The notes under the pieces were generated by a model. The model had not been told where the DNA came from. It saw only the letters and a list, made by a program, of their open reading frames with translations, and did not search any database. From contig JAUJEA010000012.1 of NCBI GenBank assembly GCA_030442035.1, positions 124,001 through 188,000 on the forward strand: a DNA stretch of 64,000 nt, in the 5' to 3' direction. Source of the stretch: Splendidivirga corallicola (GTDB lineage: Bacteria > Bacteroidota > Bacteroidia > Cytophagales > Cyclobacteriaceae). Position numbers and translations under genes: made by a program. Below are positions 1-9,400 of the stretch, one piece after another. Within the stretch, counting starts at the first letter, position 1; each line of letters starts with the position of its first letter.

Positions 1-2199
1 AATACCGTTCGGTGTTCTCAAACCATGCGCTATAAAGTCGAAACTTCCGTCTTCTTTCGAAACTTTGATCACTTTACCGCGATCCGGAATTTGAGGATTT
101 GAGCTGGCTCCACCCGGTTCAATGGCTGTTGCCAGTGTGAGGTAGAAATATCCATCTTTATAAACCAATCCGAAGGCAAATTCATGGAAGTTTGTCGATA
201 CCTTCCAGCCCGCACACAAAGTTTTATACTCATCGATGATGCCATCACCATCGTGGTCAATCAATTTGGTGAGTTCCTGTTTTTGGAGTACATAGATCTC
301 ATCATCAACAACTTTGATACCAAGCGGCTCAGCTAAACCTCCGGCTATTTCTGTTACTTTGATCTGCTCAGGGTCTTCATTCGTTAAACCATCCAATACA
401 TAAACCGGACCTACCGAATCCCAGGCACATACAACCATTCTTCCATCTGAAAAGAAATCCATACCACCCACTCTTGGTTTGAAATCGGATGGACGCGCCT
501 GTGCCAGATCAAAACTTGGGTGTACATCAGTTAATGATTTCTGATCTCCTGGAATACTTCTAACCAATTTGTATTCCGGAACAAACGGAACAACTCTTTT
601 TAAAGAGGACTTTTTGTGTGTAAAAACGTCTGTGGGAACAACCGAGAACTCATTGGTCCCGTATTTCGCCCATTGAAGGGACAGGGTAGCGCCACCGCCA
701 CCTTGGTAGAACACGATCCTAATGTCATTTTGCCCTTCTTTTAATATGATCTCACCATCTTTGGCTGTGTCGCCATGAAAGCCTCCATTGTCGATGATCT
801 CCTGACCATTGATGAAGAGATGGGATCCGTCATCACTTACTAATCTGAAGACATAGTTATTGGATTCTGGAACTGTGATATATCCACGCAACTCTAAGTA
901 AATATTATCTCTATGCGGTCCGATGAGTTCTTTACTTGTTAAATGCACTAAAGGTGCGGTTCCTGAAAGCACCGGTATATTATTTTTAAAGAATGTCTCG
1001 TAATCCAAATTGAAATCCTGTGCCTTGTACAGATTGGCTGCCAGACCAGGAAGTACCTCGTCACTGTTCTCATCTACCTTGTCATTATTCTCATCCAGTT
1101 GAAGTGCTGTACCTTCTACACCAAGAAAAAAGTTGATCACTTCATCGGAGGTATTTGCTTCCTCGTCCGCATCAAGAGAAAGGATATAACGTATCATGGC
1201 TTTGGCATCTGACTCCTGCAGGTCGGGATGAGCAGACATGAATACTTCTCCCCAGTTACCCATACCACCATTAATGACCTTCCCGGCAAGTTCGGTAACA
1301 ATTTGCTCGGAAGTACTATACTTTTTGGCCACTTCGATATAAGCCGGACCAATGGTTTTTTTGGTTTCGTTATGACATGCCCTGCAATCACTTCCATCGA
1401 TAAGCTCTTTCCCATGATTGATGGAACTCGCCTGGGCAATGGCTGCTACATCCACCTTTTCTTCAACTATGCCTGGGAAGAAATGAACATTAAGTTCGGT
1501 TTCAGCATTGGATTTAAGCAGTAATGTACCGCTCACATCAATCAATTTTCCAAAATCATATTCATTTTCCTTAGTATCTTCAACATTAAATGTACCTGTT
1601 GTGGTGTAATCATTTGGTTGCATTAAAGAACTGAGGGTGGTTTTTAATGCCACTTGATAGCCATCCGGAACGTTACTCGTTTTGAAAGATCTGCTCAAGC
1701 CGGGCTTTCCTCCCTGACTTTTCAAAAATTCCGGTGATTCCTCTATTGATATGACTTTACCAGGCTCAACTTCAAGATCATATTTGAAGCTAACACCTGA
1801 ATTACTAAGCGAATGCCCTTTATAATGGATTTTTGGAATGGTTTCATTTCCAGCGTTTATTACCCTCCAATTAGTTGCCTCACCGCTATCATTGATATAG
1901 GCATAACCCTTGCTTGTGGGTTGTGGCCCATGAACTGTTGTATACACTGCACCATTGAAATTAACCCCACCTTTCCAGGCCTTATACAAATTAGCCGATT
2001 GGGTATTATAAGCCACCCATAACTCGTTATCCAGTGCAGCAGTAACCATACGTGCCTGCTTGTCCAAAACAGATCTGAAAACCCATGGATCCCTTGGACG
2101 CTCGATATCTTTGGATGATTGATTACAACTTGAAATGAAAAACAATAGCAACATTGCTATTGCCAGCCGGTTGACCAAATTTAACCTTTGTAGTACCAT
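1..2199 (-). CDS. Lipoprotein with cytochrome c, PA14 and sorbosone-dehydrogenase-like regions (3' part outside window)
   Basis: The frame opens at an ATG at 2199 and runs without a stop to base 1, giving 733 visible residues and no C-terminus. It begins with a lipoprotein signal (hydrophobic stretch then FISSC). Residues about 255-345 form a small cytochrome c domain with the heme motif CRACH (C272, C275, H276) and a later Met-rich segment that may supply the sixth ligand. Residues about 385-510 look like a PA14 domain (YVFRLVSDDGSHLFINGQ). From about 540 a beta-propeller resembling glucose/sorbosone dehydrogenase begins. Such proteins are thought to oxidise sugars outside the inner membrane and pass electrons to a heme; the substrate here is unknown. 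A palindrome at 2321-2334 may control it. Confidence 0.8.
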   Translation of the reverse strand, partial: MVLQRLNLVNRLAIAMLLLFFISSCNQSSKDIERPRDPWVFRSVLDKQARMVTAALDNELWVAYNTQSANLYKAWKGGVNFNGAVYTTVHGPQPTSKGYAYINDSGEATNWRVINAGNETIPKIHYKGHSLSNSGVSFKYDLEVEPGKVISIEESPEFLKSQGGKPGLSRSFKTSNVPDGYQVALKTTLSSLMQPNDYTTTGTFNVEDTKENEYDFGKLIDVSGTLLLKSNAETELNVHFFPGIVEEKVDVAAIAQASSINHGKELIDGSDCRACHNETKKTIGPAYIEVAKKYSTSEQIVTELAGKVINGGMGNWGEVFMSAHPDLQESDAKAMIRYILSLDADEEANTSDEVINFFLGVEGTALQLDENNDKVDENSDEVLPGLAANLYKAQDFNLDYETFFKNNIPVLSGTAPLVHLTSKELIGPHRDNIYLELRGYITVPESNNYVFRLVSDDGSHLFINGQEIIDNGGFHGDTAKDGEIILKEGQNDIRIVFYQGGGGATLSLQWAKYGTNEFSVVPTDVFTHKKSSLKRVVPFVPEYKLVRSIPGDQKSLTDVHPSFDLAQARPSDFKPRVGGMDFFSDGRMVVCAWDSVGPVYVLDGLTNEDPEQIKVTEIAGGLAEPLGIKVVDDEIYVLQKQELTKLIDHDGDGIIDEYKTLCAGWKVSTNFHEFAFGLVYKDGYFYLTLATAIEPGGASSNPQIPDRGKVIKVSKEDGSFDFIAHGLRTPNGI

Positions 2200-2320
2200 A
2201 AATCTCTTAAATGTTTTTCCTTAAAATTTTGTGCCTGATCTTATAGACAACTTAGAAAAAAATACCCCTAATTATACCAAGAACAAAAGTGATTACAAAC
2301 GTAAACACAAATTGTTTTAA

Positions 2321-2334
2321 TGCAATCGATTGCA
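2321..2334. promoter_or_regulatory. LacI/GalR-type operator candidate
   Basis: TGCAATCGATTGCA is a perfect 14-bp palindrome with a central CG, the form typical of LacI-family operators. It lies about 120 bp upstream of the cytochrome c/PA14 lipoprotein gene. No LacI-family gene occurs in the window, so the regulator would be encoded elsewhere. Confidence 0.45.
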
Positions 2335-2423
2335 CAATAAACATTTGGGAAAACGATATTGATTATTATTTTAAGGGATACCTAAGCGATAATTTGATTT
2401 GGGTTCTTCTACCAGTGCTCGTT

Positions 2424-5400
2424 TTAATCAGGAACTTCATTGACCTCTAAAGATTTTGGAAGCACTACTGTGAAGATGGTATTTCCGGGAACACTTGTAA
2501 AAGAGATATGTCCAGCATGTTTTTCAACAATATCTTTTGCAATACCCAATCCTAAACCGGTTCCTTCACCAAGAGATTTTGTTGTATAGAATGCATCGAA
2601 AATTTTACCCTCAATATCCTTCGGGATTCCAGGTCCCGTATCGGAGATAGAGACTTTAACGTTGTCCTGATCCTCACTTATTTTAATGGTCATTGTTCCC
2701 TTGTTGTGCATCGCCTGAATACCATTGTGAATAATATTGGTCCAAACCTGGTTAAGTTCATCGGGATAACATTTGATCATAGGAATTTCTTCAAAGTCTT
2801 TGATCACCTCCACACCTTGCTTAAGCTGGTTCTGATAAATAATTAAGATGTTCTCAATGTTTTCTCTTATATCACAAAGCGATAACTGACCGTAGGCACC
2901 TCCACGCATATATGATTTCAAAGCATTTAGAATTTTTGAAGCTTTTAAGACAGCCATTTCAATATTTTTACTAGCTCTATGGATGGATGCTAATTCCTTT
3001 GCTTTATCAATGATTTTTAAGCTTTGTCCGTTTTTTAGAAATGGAACAAGTCGCTCTGCATCCTCATAAATTCCCATATCCGATAAAAGATCGGCGACTT
3101 CCTCGGCATTTGGGACCCTGTGCTTTTGCAATTTTTCACTTAGCGCTTTCTTAAGCTGCCGCTGTTCCCTGCTGGTGTGATATTTAAAATCCTTGCAGGC
3201 GAGATCAACGAGTAAGAAGAAAAATTGACTATTTCCATTTGACAGAGCAGGCAAAAAAGTTTCCAGGGATTCCCTGAAATATTCGAATTGATCCAGGGTC
3301 ATATGGATTGAAGCATTTATAGCTCCCAATGGTGTGTTAATTTCATGGCTGATTCCGGCAATTAACTGACCGAGCGACGCCATTTTTTCCGATTGAATCA
3401 ACTGACCTTGTGTTTGCTTTAAATCCTGGAGCGTATGCTCTAATTGATGTTTTTGGTTTTTGAGTTCGGATGTCCTCTCTTCGACAATATGTTCCAGGTT
3501 TTCATTTAAACTTCTAAGATCGTATTCGGCTTTTTTGCGAATGGTTATTTCTTTTTCCAGTGCTCGATTTCGCTCTTTGATCCAATTCGTTCGATACAAA
3601 TGGCCGCTGTAGATAAAAGAAGAGAGCAGAACAACCAAGCTTAAATAAAACCACCATGTTTTCCAGAAAGGTCTTTTCACAATGATCATAAGATCTGCCC
3701 CTGCGTCATCCCAAATACCATCGCTGTTTGCCGATTTTACTCGAAATACATAGTTTCCCGGTGGTACGTTGGTATAATTAGCAAAACGCCTGGTACCAAC
3801 CGGATTCCACTGATCATCAAAATTCTCCAGTATGTAGGCATATTGATTTCGAATTGGATTGCTATAATTGATCCCCAGAAACTCAAGGCCAAACATATTT
3901 TGATTGTGTGCCAACACAATGGTATCTGTGACCATGATGCTTTTTTGAAGAAGCTGGTCAGGTCCAATATGCACCTCTTCATTTCTTACCAGAAATTTTG
4001 AAATAAGGGTGATAGGAGGTATTGGATTAGAGGTAATATTATCCGGATGAAAATAATTCAATCCATTTAACCCACCGAAATACATTGTACCGTCTTTGGC
4101 CTTAAAATAGGCTGATGTATTAAATTCATTGCCCTGCAGGCCATCGAAGTGGGTATAATTAGTGAAAGTTTCCTGCTTCGGATCAAATTTTGTAATGCCT
4201 TTGTTTGTGCTCATCCACAAATTGTCGTGGGAATCTTCCAGGATGCCATATACCACATTATTGGGTAAGCCATTTTCCTCCGTATAATGGATGAAGGTTT
4301 TTTGTTGAGCATTATATCTATTCAAACCACCTCCCCAGGTTCCTACCCAAAGGACACCCTTAGAATCTATGTAGAGACTCTTGATGAAACTATCAGATAT
4401 GCTACCGTTATCTTCTTTGTCATGCAAATATTTAGTACAGGTCATATGCTCTAAATTAATGCAATTCAGACCGCTTTCCGTACCTACCCAGAGGACACTG
4501 TCTGCAAATAATATTTGACTTATAATGTTTGATTCCTGTCTGATGGGATCGGCTATTACATGGCTATAGAACTGAATTTCATCCGTTTTAGGATTGAATT
4601 TGATCAGGTCAGAGAACAAACCTATCCAGAGATTACCTTCACTGTCTGCTACCATCGTAGAGATATGGTCATTCATAATTGGCTCTATATCAATTCTATA
4701 AGGCTTGATTTGCTTAGTTTGATCATCAAGTACTTTAATGCCATTGGGTGTTCCAAGAAGCAATTCTCCATTTTCCGACAATAGCATCGTATTCACATGA
4801 GGAAGCGTTGGGAATCGCTCAAATTGGTTCAAATGCTTATCGTATCTATTGAGACCCAGAGGGGTGCCTATCCAGATGACGTTGTTGTTTTCTGTAAAAA
4901 TTGATCTAACGTAGGCGTGAATCAGGCTGTTTTCATCGTTGGGAACGTGTTTAATATGTACAAATTTATTTTTTAAAGGATCATATTTGTTGATCCCAAA
5001 CCCAACAGAGCCAAGCCACATAGTGCCATTTTTACTCTTAAAAACTGCTCTTATTTGATTTCCGGATAAACTTGTATTATCGTTTGGATTGAAATTATAA
5101 TTGGTCAATACACCACTGGCTTTGTTGTACACGTGAACAACTCCTCTTATGATCCAAATATTGCCTGAATTGTCTTCCGCAAGTTCTGTGGTATATCTCA
5201 GGTCAGCACCCCCAACAAGATCAGATAAAGAAACTAACGTATTGTCTAAAGGATCATATTTAAAGACACCTTCCAAAGCTCCAATCCATAGATTCCCATC
5301 TTTATCTGGTAACAGTCTGTAGGTATGTTGTTTTTCAAGCGATTTTAGAGTACTGTTATTGAAATATAATTGGGTGGTATCGGAAACGGAATTAAATATT

Positions 5401-6014
5401 TTTAATCCCTCCTGGGTGGCAGCCCAGACACGTCCCTTTGAATCAAAATGAATGTCATATACGAAATGCCCTGCAAGCGCCCGAACAAACAGATCAAGCT
5501 CTTGCTCCGTCCGGTAACGTTTTTTTATTAAGGAAAATTGATACAAACCATCCGTAGCTGCTGTAAGCAGAATGCTGTCATTTTGTATAAATAGATGTTC
5601 AACCCAATCGGAATGATTATATTGTTCGTTTTTGTTGAGATAGAAAGTTTCAAACTTGTCATAAGAAGGATCATAAAGATTTAAGCCGCTGGAAGTGCCA
5701 ATCCAGAGCCTGCCATTTTTGTCCTCCAAAATATCCCAGATGGTATTATCACTAAGCAACGAGGTATCACCGGGTACACTTTTAAAAACGGTGAAATCAT
5801 ACCCATCGTAACGATTAAGACCATCCCGGGTACCAAACCAAAGGAAACCATGACGATCCTGAAAGATGGAGAGTATAGCCGCTTGTGATAGGCCCTGATC
5901 TACCGAAATACGCTCAAAGGTAATTTTCTCCTGGGCAAAAGACCCTACACTCAACAACAATAATATCAAATAATACAAAGGCATACCCCTAGCCATATTA
6001 GTCAGTCTTTGCAT
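2424..6014 (-). CDS. Two-component-propeller sensor histidine kinase
   Basis: The protein has 1196 residues. An N-terminal signal peptide ends near SVGSFAQ. About 700 residues of Reg_prop repeats follow, with recurring LWIGT, LNRYD and D-NG-LW motifs and forming two seven-bladed propellers, then a Y_Y_Y domain (about 735-820) and one membrane helix (about 828-846). A coiled coil leads into the kinase: H-box ISHEINTPLGAI with H890, N-box NIIHNGIQAM, DTGPGIP and GEGTGLGLGIAKDIVEKH. H890 and the N-box Asn are about 207 residues apart, nearly twice the usual spacing, so about 95 residues are inserted in the dimerisation domain. It lacks receiver and AraC domains, unlike hybrid HTCS proteins, so it must signal to a separate regulator. 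A later start at MARGMPLYYL is possible. Confidence 0.9.
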   Translation of the reverse strand: MQRLTNMARGMPLYYLILLLLSVGSFAQEKITFERISVDQGLSQAAILSIFQDRHGFLWFGTRDGLNRYDGYDFTVFKSVPGDTSLLSDNTIWDILEDKNGRLWIGTSSGLNLYDPSYDKFETFYLNKNEQYNHSDWVEHLFIQNDSILLTAATDGLYQFSLIKKRYRTEQELDLFVRALAGHFVYDIHFDSKGRVWAATQEGLKIFNSVSDTTQLYFNNSTLKSLEKQHTYRLLPDKDGNLWIGALEGVFKYDPLDNTLVSLSDLVGGADLRYTTELAEDNSGNIWIIRGVVHVYNKASGVLTNYNFNPNDNTSLSGNQIRAVFKSKNGTMWLGSVGFGINKYDPLKNKFVHIKHVPNDENSLIHAYVRSIFTENNNVIWIGTPLGLNRYDKHLNQFERFPTLPHVNTMLLSENGELLLGTPNGIKVLDDQTKQIKPYRIDIEPIMNDHISTMVADSEGNLWIGLFSDLIKFNPKTDEIQFYSHVIADPIRQESNIISQILFADSVLWVGTESGLNCINLEHMTCTKYLHDKEDNGSISDSFIKSLYIDSKGVLWVGTWGGGLNRYNAQQKTFIHYTEENGLPNNVVYGILEDSHDNLWMSTNKGITKFDPKQETFTNYTHFDGLQGNEFNTSAYFKAKDGTMYFGGLNGLNYFHPDNITSNPIPPITLISKFLVRNEEVHIGPDQLLQKSIMVTDTIVLAHNQNMFGLEFLGINYSNPIRNQYAYILENFDDQWNPVGTRRFANYTNVPPGNYVFRVKSANSDGIWDDAGADLMIIVKRPFWKTWWFYLSLVVLLSSFIYSGHLYRTNWIKERNRALEKEITIRKKAEYDLRSLNENLEHIVEERTSELKNQKHQLEHTLQDLKQTQGQLIQSEKMASLGQLIAGISHEINTPLGAINASIHMTLDQFEYFRESLETFLPALSNGNSQFFFLLVDLACKDFKYHTSREQRQLKKALSEKLQKHRVPNAEEVADLLSDMGIYEDAERLVPFLKNGQSLKIIDKAKELASIHRASKNIEMAVLKASKILNALKSYMRGGAYGQLSLCDIRENIENILIIYQNQLKQGVEVIKDFEEIPMIKCYPDELNQVWTNIIHNGIQAMHNKGTMTIKISEDQDNVKVSISDTGPGIPKDIEGKIFDAFYTTKSLGEGTGLGLGIAKDIVEKHAGHISFTSVPGNTIFTVVLPKSLEVNEVPD

Positions 6015-6138
6015 CGCACTGTGAATGAGGTTTTAAGGCTCAAGATAGACTACAATTCACAGGATTACAATACAAAAGTTGTTTTATGTATTACACAAAT
6101 AGTGCATTGTTCCTACCTATCATCCCTGGATAAAATTC

Positions 6139-7284
6139 TTAGCGCAATAAATATTGGATAATACCATTGAAAACCCGTATCCCTTTGTGGATGAGCTCAT
6201 CCGGGAAATCATATGATGCATCGTGTAATCTTGGGCGATCTTTTCCGGAGCCCAAGCCAAAAAGAGCACCGGGCGTAAGGTTGGTAAAATGAGCGAAGTC
6301 TTCAGACCATCTAATTGGTTCTTCCAGGAAAAGCTTTTCAAGATTTTCTTTATCAGCTATTTTGTCAATCAACATCACTGAAGCAGCGTCGTTGATCACA
6401 GCAGGAAACTCCTCACTATAAGATATGTTGTAATCAAGCTTTTCCTTTGATACAATTTCCTCAACTAATTTATGGATCAGCTTGGTTAAAATTTGCATAT
6501 CGTCATCCCTGTAGCTCCTGAGAGTCGCCATCACGGTTCCATTGGCAGGACTCACACCAAAGGCCTTTTCTCCTAAACAAGCATGGACCAATGTGACTAA
6601 TACCAGATCTTTGAATTGATATTTTTTGGCGATCGATAATAAGTTCTTGATGATCTCGGAAATTGCCAGCGCAGGATTTAAGCCGAATTCCGGCTCACTG
6701 GCATGCGAAGTTCTACCCTGTAAATTAATCGTTAATCCCTTCGAGGCTGCTGCAAAATGATTTTTTCTAAGTATCACTGTACCCAGTGGATAACCAGGCA
6801 TATTGTGTAGAGCAAAAACATAATCCGGTTTAATGGTATTGAATCTATCGTCCTTGAGAACTTCAACGGCACCCTCTCCGGTTTCTTCCGCTGGTTGGAA
6901 TAGGAGAACAACCCGCCCTTTTCGGAGCTTGGTTAAAGACAAAGTTTTTGCCATACCGACCATGATCGCCATATGACCGTCATGACCGCATTTATGCGAA
7001 ATGATTGTCTTATCAGATCTATAAACAAAATCATTTTTCTCCTCAATAGGCAAGGCGTCAAGTTCACAACGCAGCATAACGGTGGGTCCGGCTTCGCTGC
7101 CATTATAAACAACTGCTACTCCGGTTCCACCCAATCCGACAATAAGCTCATCCGGCTCATATTTCTTGACCTGATCCACAATTGCCTTGGCTGTTTCATA
7201 CTCTTCTCCTGATAATTCAGGATGTTGATGAAGATATTGGCGAAATGAAATTAGTTCCTGTATACTTTTGTTATCTATTGGCAT
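6139..7284 (-). CDS. M20-family amidohydrolase (N-acyl amino acid / hippurate hydrolase type)
   Basis: This 381-residue protein has no signal peptide and is probably cytoplasmic. M20D hallmarks are present: CGHDGHMA (residues 99-106, metal-binding Cys and His), QPAEETGEGA with E133/E134 (catalytic base and ligand), ALHNMPG with H160, and the dimerisation segment GRTSHASEPEFGLNPA. M20D enzymes hydrolyse the amide of N-acyl amino acids, IAA conjugates or hippurate using two metal ions; the substrate cannot be predicted. Length is normal for the family. The gene stands alone, divergent from the FG-GAP lipoprotein gene across a 189-bp spacer. Confidence 0.88.
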   Translation of the reverse strand: MPIDNKSIQELISFRQYLHQHPELSGEEYETAKAIVDQVKKYEPDELIVGLGGTGVAVVYNGSEAGPTVMLRCELDALPIEEKNDFVYRSDKTIISHKCGHDGHMAIMVGMAKTLSLTKLRKGRVVLLFQPAEETGEGAVEVLKDDRFNTIKPDYVFALHNMPGYPLGTVILRKNHFAAASKGLTINLQGRTSHASEPEFGLNPALAISEIIKNLLSIAKKYQFKDLVLVTLVHACLGEKAFGVSPANGTVMATLRSYRDDDMQILTKLIHKLVEEIVSKEKLDYNISYSEEFPAVINDAASVMLIDKIADKENLEKLFLEEPIRWSEDFAHFTNLTPGALFGLGSGKDRPRLHDASYDFPDELIHKGIRVFNGIIQYLLR

Positions 7285-7473
7285 GTTTAAAATTTGACAT
7301 CAATATTGGTCTAATATTTTTGATGTTCCTAATATCAATGGAATAAAACGCAGGAAATGTATGCCTCGGTACAAGCAATACGATTTTCCTTGGGATATTT
7401 CTAACAACATATTGGTTCAAAAAAACGACATGGTTAAAGAAGAAAGCCGGATTGTGATCATACATAACATTTT

Positions 7474-8715
7474 ATGAATATGAAGCGTATCAATTTTTAT
7501 ATAAACCCGGATTGGCCACAAATCTTTTCTGCCATGTTATATACCACGATCTCACTCCTAATTTTAATTACGGCCGGTTGTATTGATGATCAATCCAATC
7601 CAAACCCACCGGATCCAATTGTGGAGGGCCTGTTTACCAATGTCACAGGCACACACCTGAATAGCAATGGGACCGGGGCAAATTCTATGGATGCGCAGGT
7701 TATTGACCTTGAAGCCGATGGGGACCTTGATGTTATTTTGGCCATGGAATTTCGACCCAATATCATTTTGATCAATGATGGTAGCGGTGTCCTAAATGAT
7801 GAAAGTAGTACACGTTTTCCATCAGCCAATCATGATTCGGAAGACATCGCAGCAGCAGATTTTGACGGAGATGGAGACATTGATATTTTATTCGTAAGTG
7901 AGGATGATCAGGTCAATGAGTTTTATAGAAACAGGGGTGATGGAACCTTTGTAAGTGATGGTGACGTGATGCCTGTGCTGGGTACTTCCAATGCTGTTGA
8001 AACAGTTGATATTGATGGGGATCAGGATTATGATGTGCTCATAGGAAATGCGGGTCAAAATGTGATCCTGATCAATGATGGTAAGGCGGGCTTTACTGAT
8101 GAAACAACCGCACGATGGCCAGCCAATACTGCTACCACACAGGATATCGAATTGGGAGACGTGGATGGTGATGGTGACCTGGACATTTTGGAAGCTAATG
8201 AAACTTTTAATCGCTTGCTCATCAATGATGGTAATGGCTTTTTTACTGATGAAACATCAGATCGACTTCCTCAGGTTAATGATCAGACCCGTGAGGCTGA
8301 TTTTGGTGATATAGATAAGGACGGTGATCTGGATATCTTATTTGCCAATGTGGACTTCGGTGGTTTTGGTGATCCTCAAAACCGTCTGTTGCTTAATAAT
8401 GGCCAAGGTAATTTCACAGAAGTGACCTCGGAAAGGTTACCGGTAAGTGATTTTAGAACTGTCGATGCTGATTTTGTGGATATCAATGGCGATGGTTACC
8501 CGGATATTTTATCAGGAAATAGATTCAATGGTGCCGAGATGATTGTTTTGTTGAATGATGGCGAAGCCAACTTTTCAGACCAAACTGAAACATACCTGCC
8601 AAATGTTAATATGTACCCCTTTGATTTCCAGGTAGCCGATTTTAACAATGACGGGAAAGAGGATATTTATATCTGCGGTTTTAGAGGAAATGATGCGCTC
8701 TTTTTCGGTAAATAA
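7474..8715 (+). CDS. FG-GAP/VCBS repeat lipoprotein
   Basis: The 413-residue protein opens with a hydrophobic segment ending in a lipobox (ITAGC). It then carries about six FG-GAP/VCBS units, each with a calcium-loop DxDxDGxxD signature (for example DFDGDGDIDILF, DVDGDGDLDILE, DINGDGYPDILS) followed by an LLINDGxGxF strand. The repeats should fold as a seven-bladed propeller like the integrin alpha head, on the cell surface or in the periplasm. No catalytic domain is fused, so adhesion or ligand binding is the likely role, but the ligand is unknown. Confidence 0.82.
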   Translation: MNMKRINFYINPDWPQIFSAMLYTTISLLILITAGCIDDQSNPNPPDPIVEGLFTNVTGTHLNSNGTGANSMDAQVIDLEADGDLDVILAMEFRPNIILINDGSGVLNDESSTRFPSANHDSEDIAAADFDGDGDIDILFVSEDDQVNEFYRNRGDGTFVSDGDVMPVLGTSNAVETVDIDGDQDYDVLIGNAGQNVILINDGKAGFTDETTARWPANTATTQDIELGDVDGDGDLDILEANETFNRLLINDGNGFFTDETSDRLPQVNDQTREADFGDIDKDGDLDILFANVDFGGFGDPQNRLLLNNGQGNFTEVTSERLPVSDFRTVDADFVDINGDGYPDILSGNRFNGAEMIVLLNDGEANFSDQTETYLPNVNMYPFDFQVADFNNDGKEDIYICGFRGNDALFFGK

Positions 8716-8817
8716 TTTGTGCTCGATGTCTCAAGACTCCGGTGAATTTAGCCGAAAAGCTTAATTGAATACTCCAAGAACCCTTCCGGGTCCCTGGAAT
8801 AAGCTCATCCAAGATGT

Positions 8818-9066
8818 TTAATCTTTTCTTGGGTTGGCTTGTTTAACGACAAGATCCTTGCCATGAAATTCGCTTCCATTCAAGTCTTCTATTGCTGACA
8901 ATGCCTCTTTTTCATTGGGCATCTCAACAAAACCAAAGCCTTTGGACTTTTTGGTAAACTTATCAGTAATAACTTTCGCAGAATCCACAGCACCATATAG
9001 AGAAAACAGTTCTCCTAACTCTCTTTCTCTCATATCATAGTCTAGATTCGCCACAAAAATGTTCAT
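8818..9066 (-). CDS. RRM-domain RNA-binding protein
   Basis: The 82-residue protein is a single RNA recognition motif. RNP2 is IFVANL (residues 3-8) and RNP1 is KGFGFVEM (about 41-48), with the beta-alpha-beta-beta-alpha-beta order intact and a short basic tail. The start at 9066 puts Met directly before RNP2; an upstream start at 9165 would add 33 residues unlike the family. Such small RRM proteins are common in Bacteroidota and Cyanobacteria and bind RNA, often as cold-responsive or post-transcriptional regulators. The start lacks a Shine-Dalgarno sequence. It faces away from the VPS10 gene across 334 bp. Confidence 0.88.
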   Translation of the reverse strand: MNIFVANLDYDMRERELGELFSLYGAVDSAKVITDKFTKKSKGFGFVEMPNEKEALSAIEDLNGSEFHGKDLVVKQANPRKD

Positions 9067-9152
9067 AAATAAAATGTTAAAATTAAATAAAGGTTGGTCT
9101 ACAACATATTTTAATGGTAACGAGGTGTATATAATTTTACCCTCGGATGGTT

Positions 9153-9160
9153 CAAATGTA
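9153..9160 (-). promoter_or_regulatory. Putative -7 promoter element of the RRM gene
   Basis: On the minus strand this reads TACATTTG, an exact match to the Bacteroidota -7 consensus TA-N2-TTTG, 86 bp upstream of the RRM start. No convincing -33 TTTG is seen at the expected distance, so support is modest. It implies an RRM leader of about 80 nt. Confidence 0.35.
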
Positions 9161-9309
9161 CACAAAATAAGGAAGTCTTGAAGAAAGTGAGTGGATTTAA
9201 TTTTTGATATTCACTTTGAAAAGCTATCATATAACATGGAATCATATGAAAATAAACCATTGAGAAGACCAGTCGCTCATCAAATATCCTTCCCATAAAA
9301 GTATTAGGA

Positions 9310-9341
9310 ATTGGCAATTCGCGTGGGTTGTCTTAAATTCG
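9310..9341 (+). promoter_or_regulatory. Putative promoter of the first VPS10 gene
   Basis: ATTG (9310-9313) and TAAATTCG (9334-9341) are separated by 20 nt. Each is one base from the Bacteroidota -33 TTTG and -7 TA-N2-TTTG consensus. They lie about 60 bp upstream of the start at 9401. Confidence 0.35.
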
Positions 9342-9400
9342 AACAGCTAACTTATCAACAACCTTAAATCAATTTAAATAAGCCTGTAAACCTGTTACTT

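Larger units (their letters stand above)
9067..9400. other. Divergent intergenic region, RRM gene / VPS10 gene
   Basis: This AT-rich spacer has no convincing gene. It holds a promoter candidate for each flanking gene (9153-9160 on minus, 9310-9341 on plus). The short frame at 9111-9317 on minus has no domain and overlaps the RRM promoter. Confidence 0.5.

Noticed and set aside
2424-6014. Calling the kinase a hybrid two-component system (HTCS).
   Set aside because: The sequence ends after the ATPase domain; there is no receiver and no AraC output domain.
7690-8700. Regular repeated DNA suggesting a tandem array or CRISPR.
   Set aside because: The repetition is at the protein level (FG-GAP/VCBS units with variable DNA) and there are no constant repeats or spacers.
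9067-9317. Upstream extension of the RRM protein to 9165 and the short minus-strand frame at 9111-9317.
   Set aside because: The extra residues do not resemble RRM proteins, and Met at 9066 lies directly before RNP2. The second frame overlaps the promoter region and has no features.
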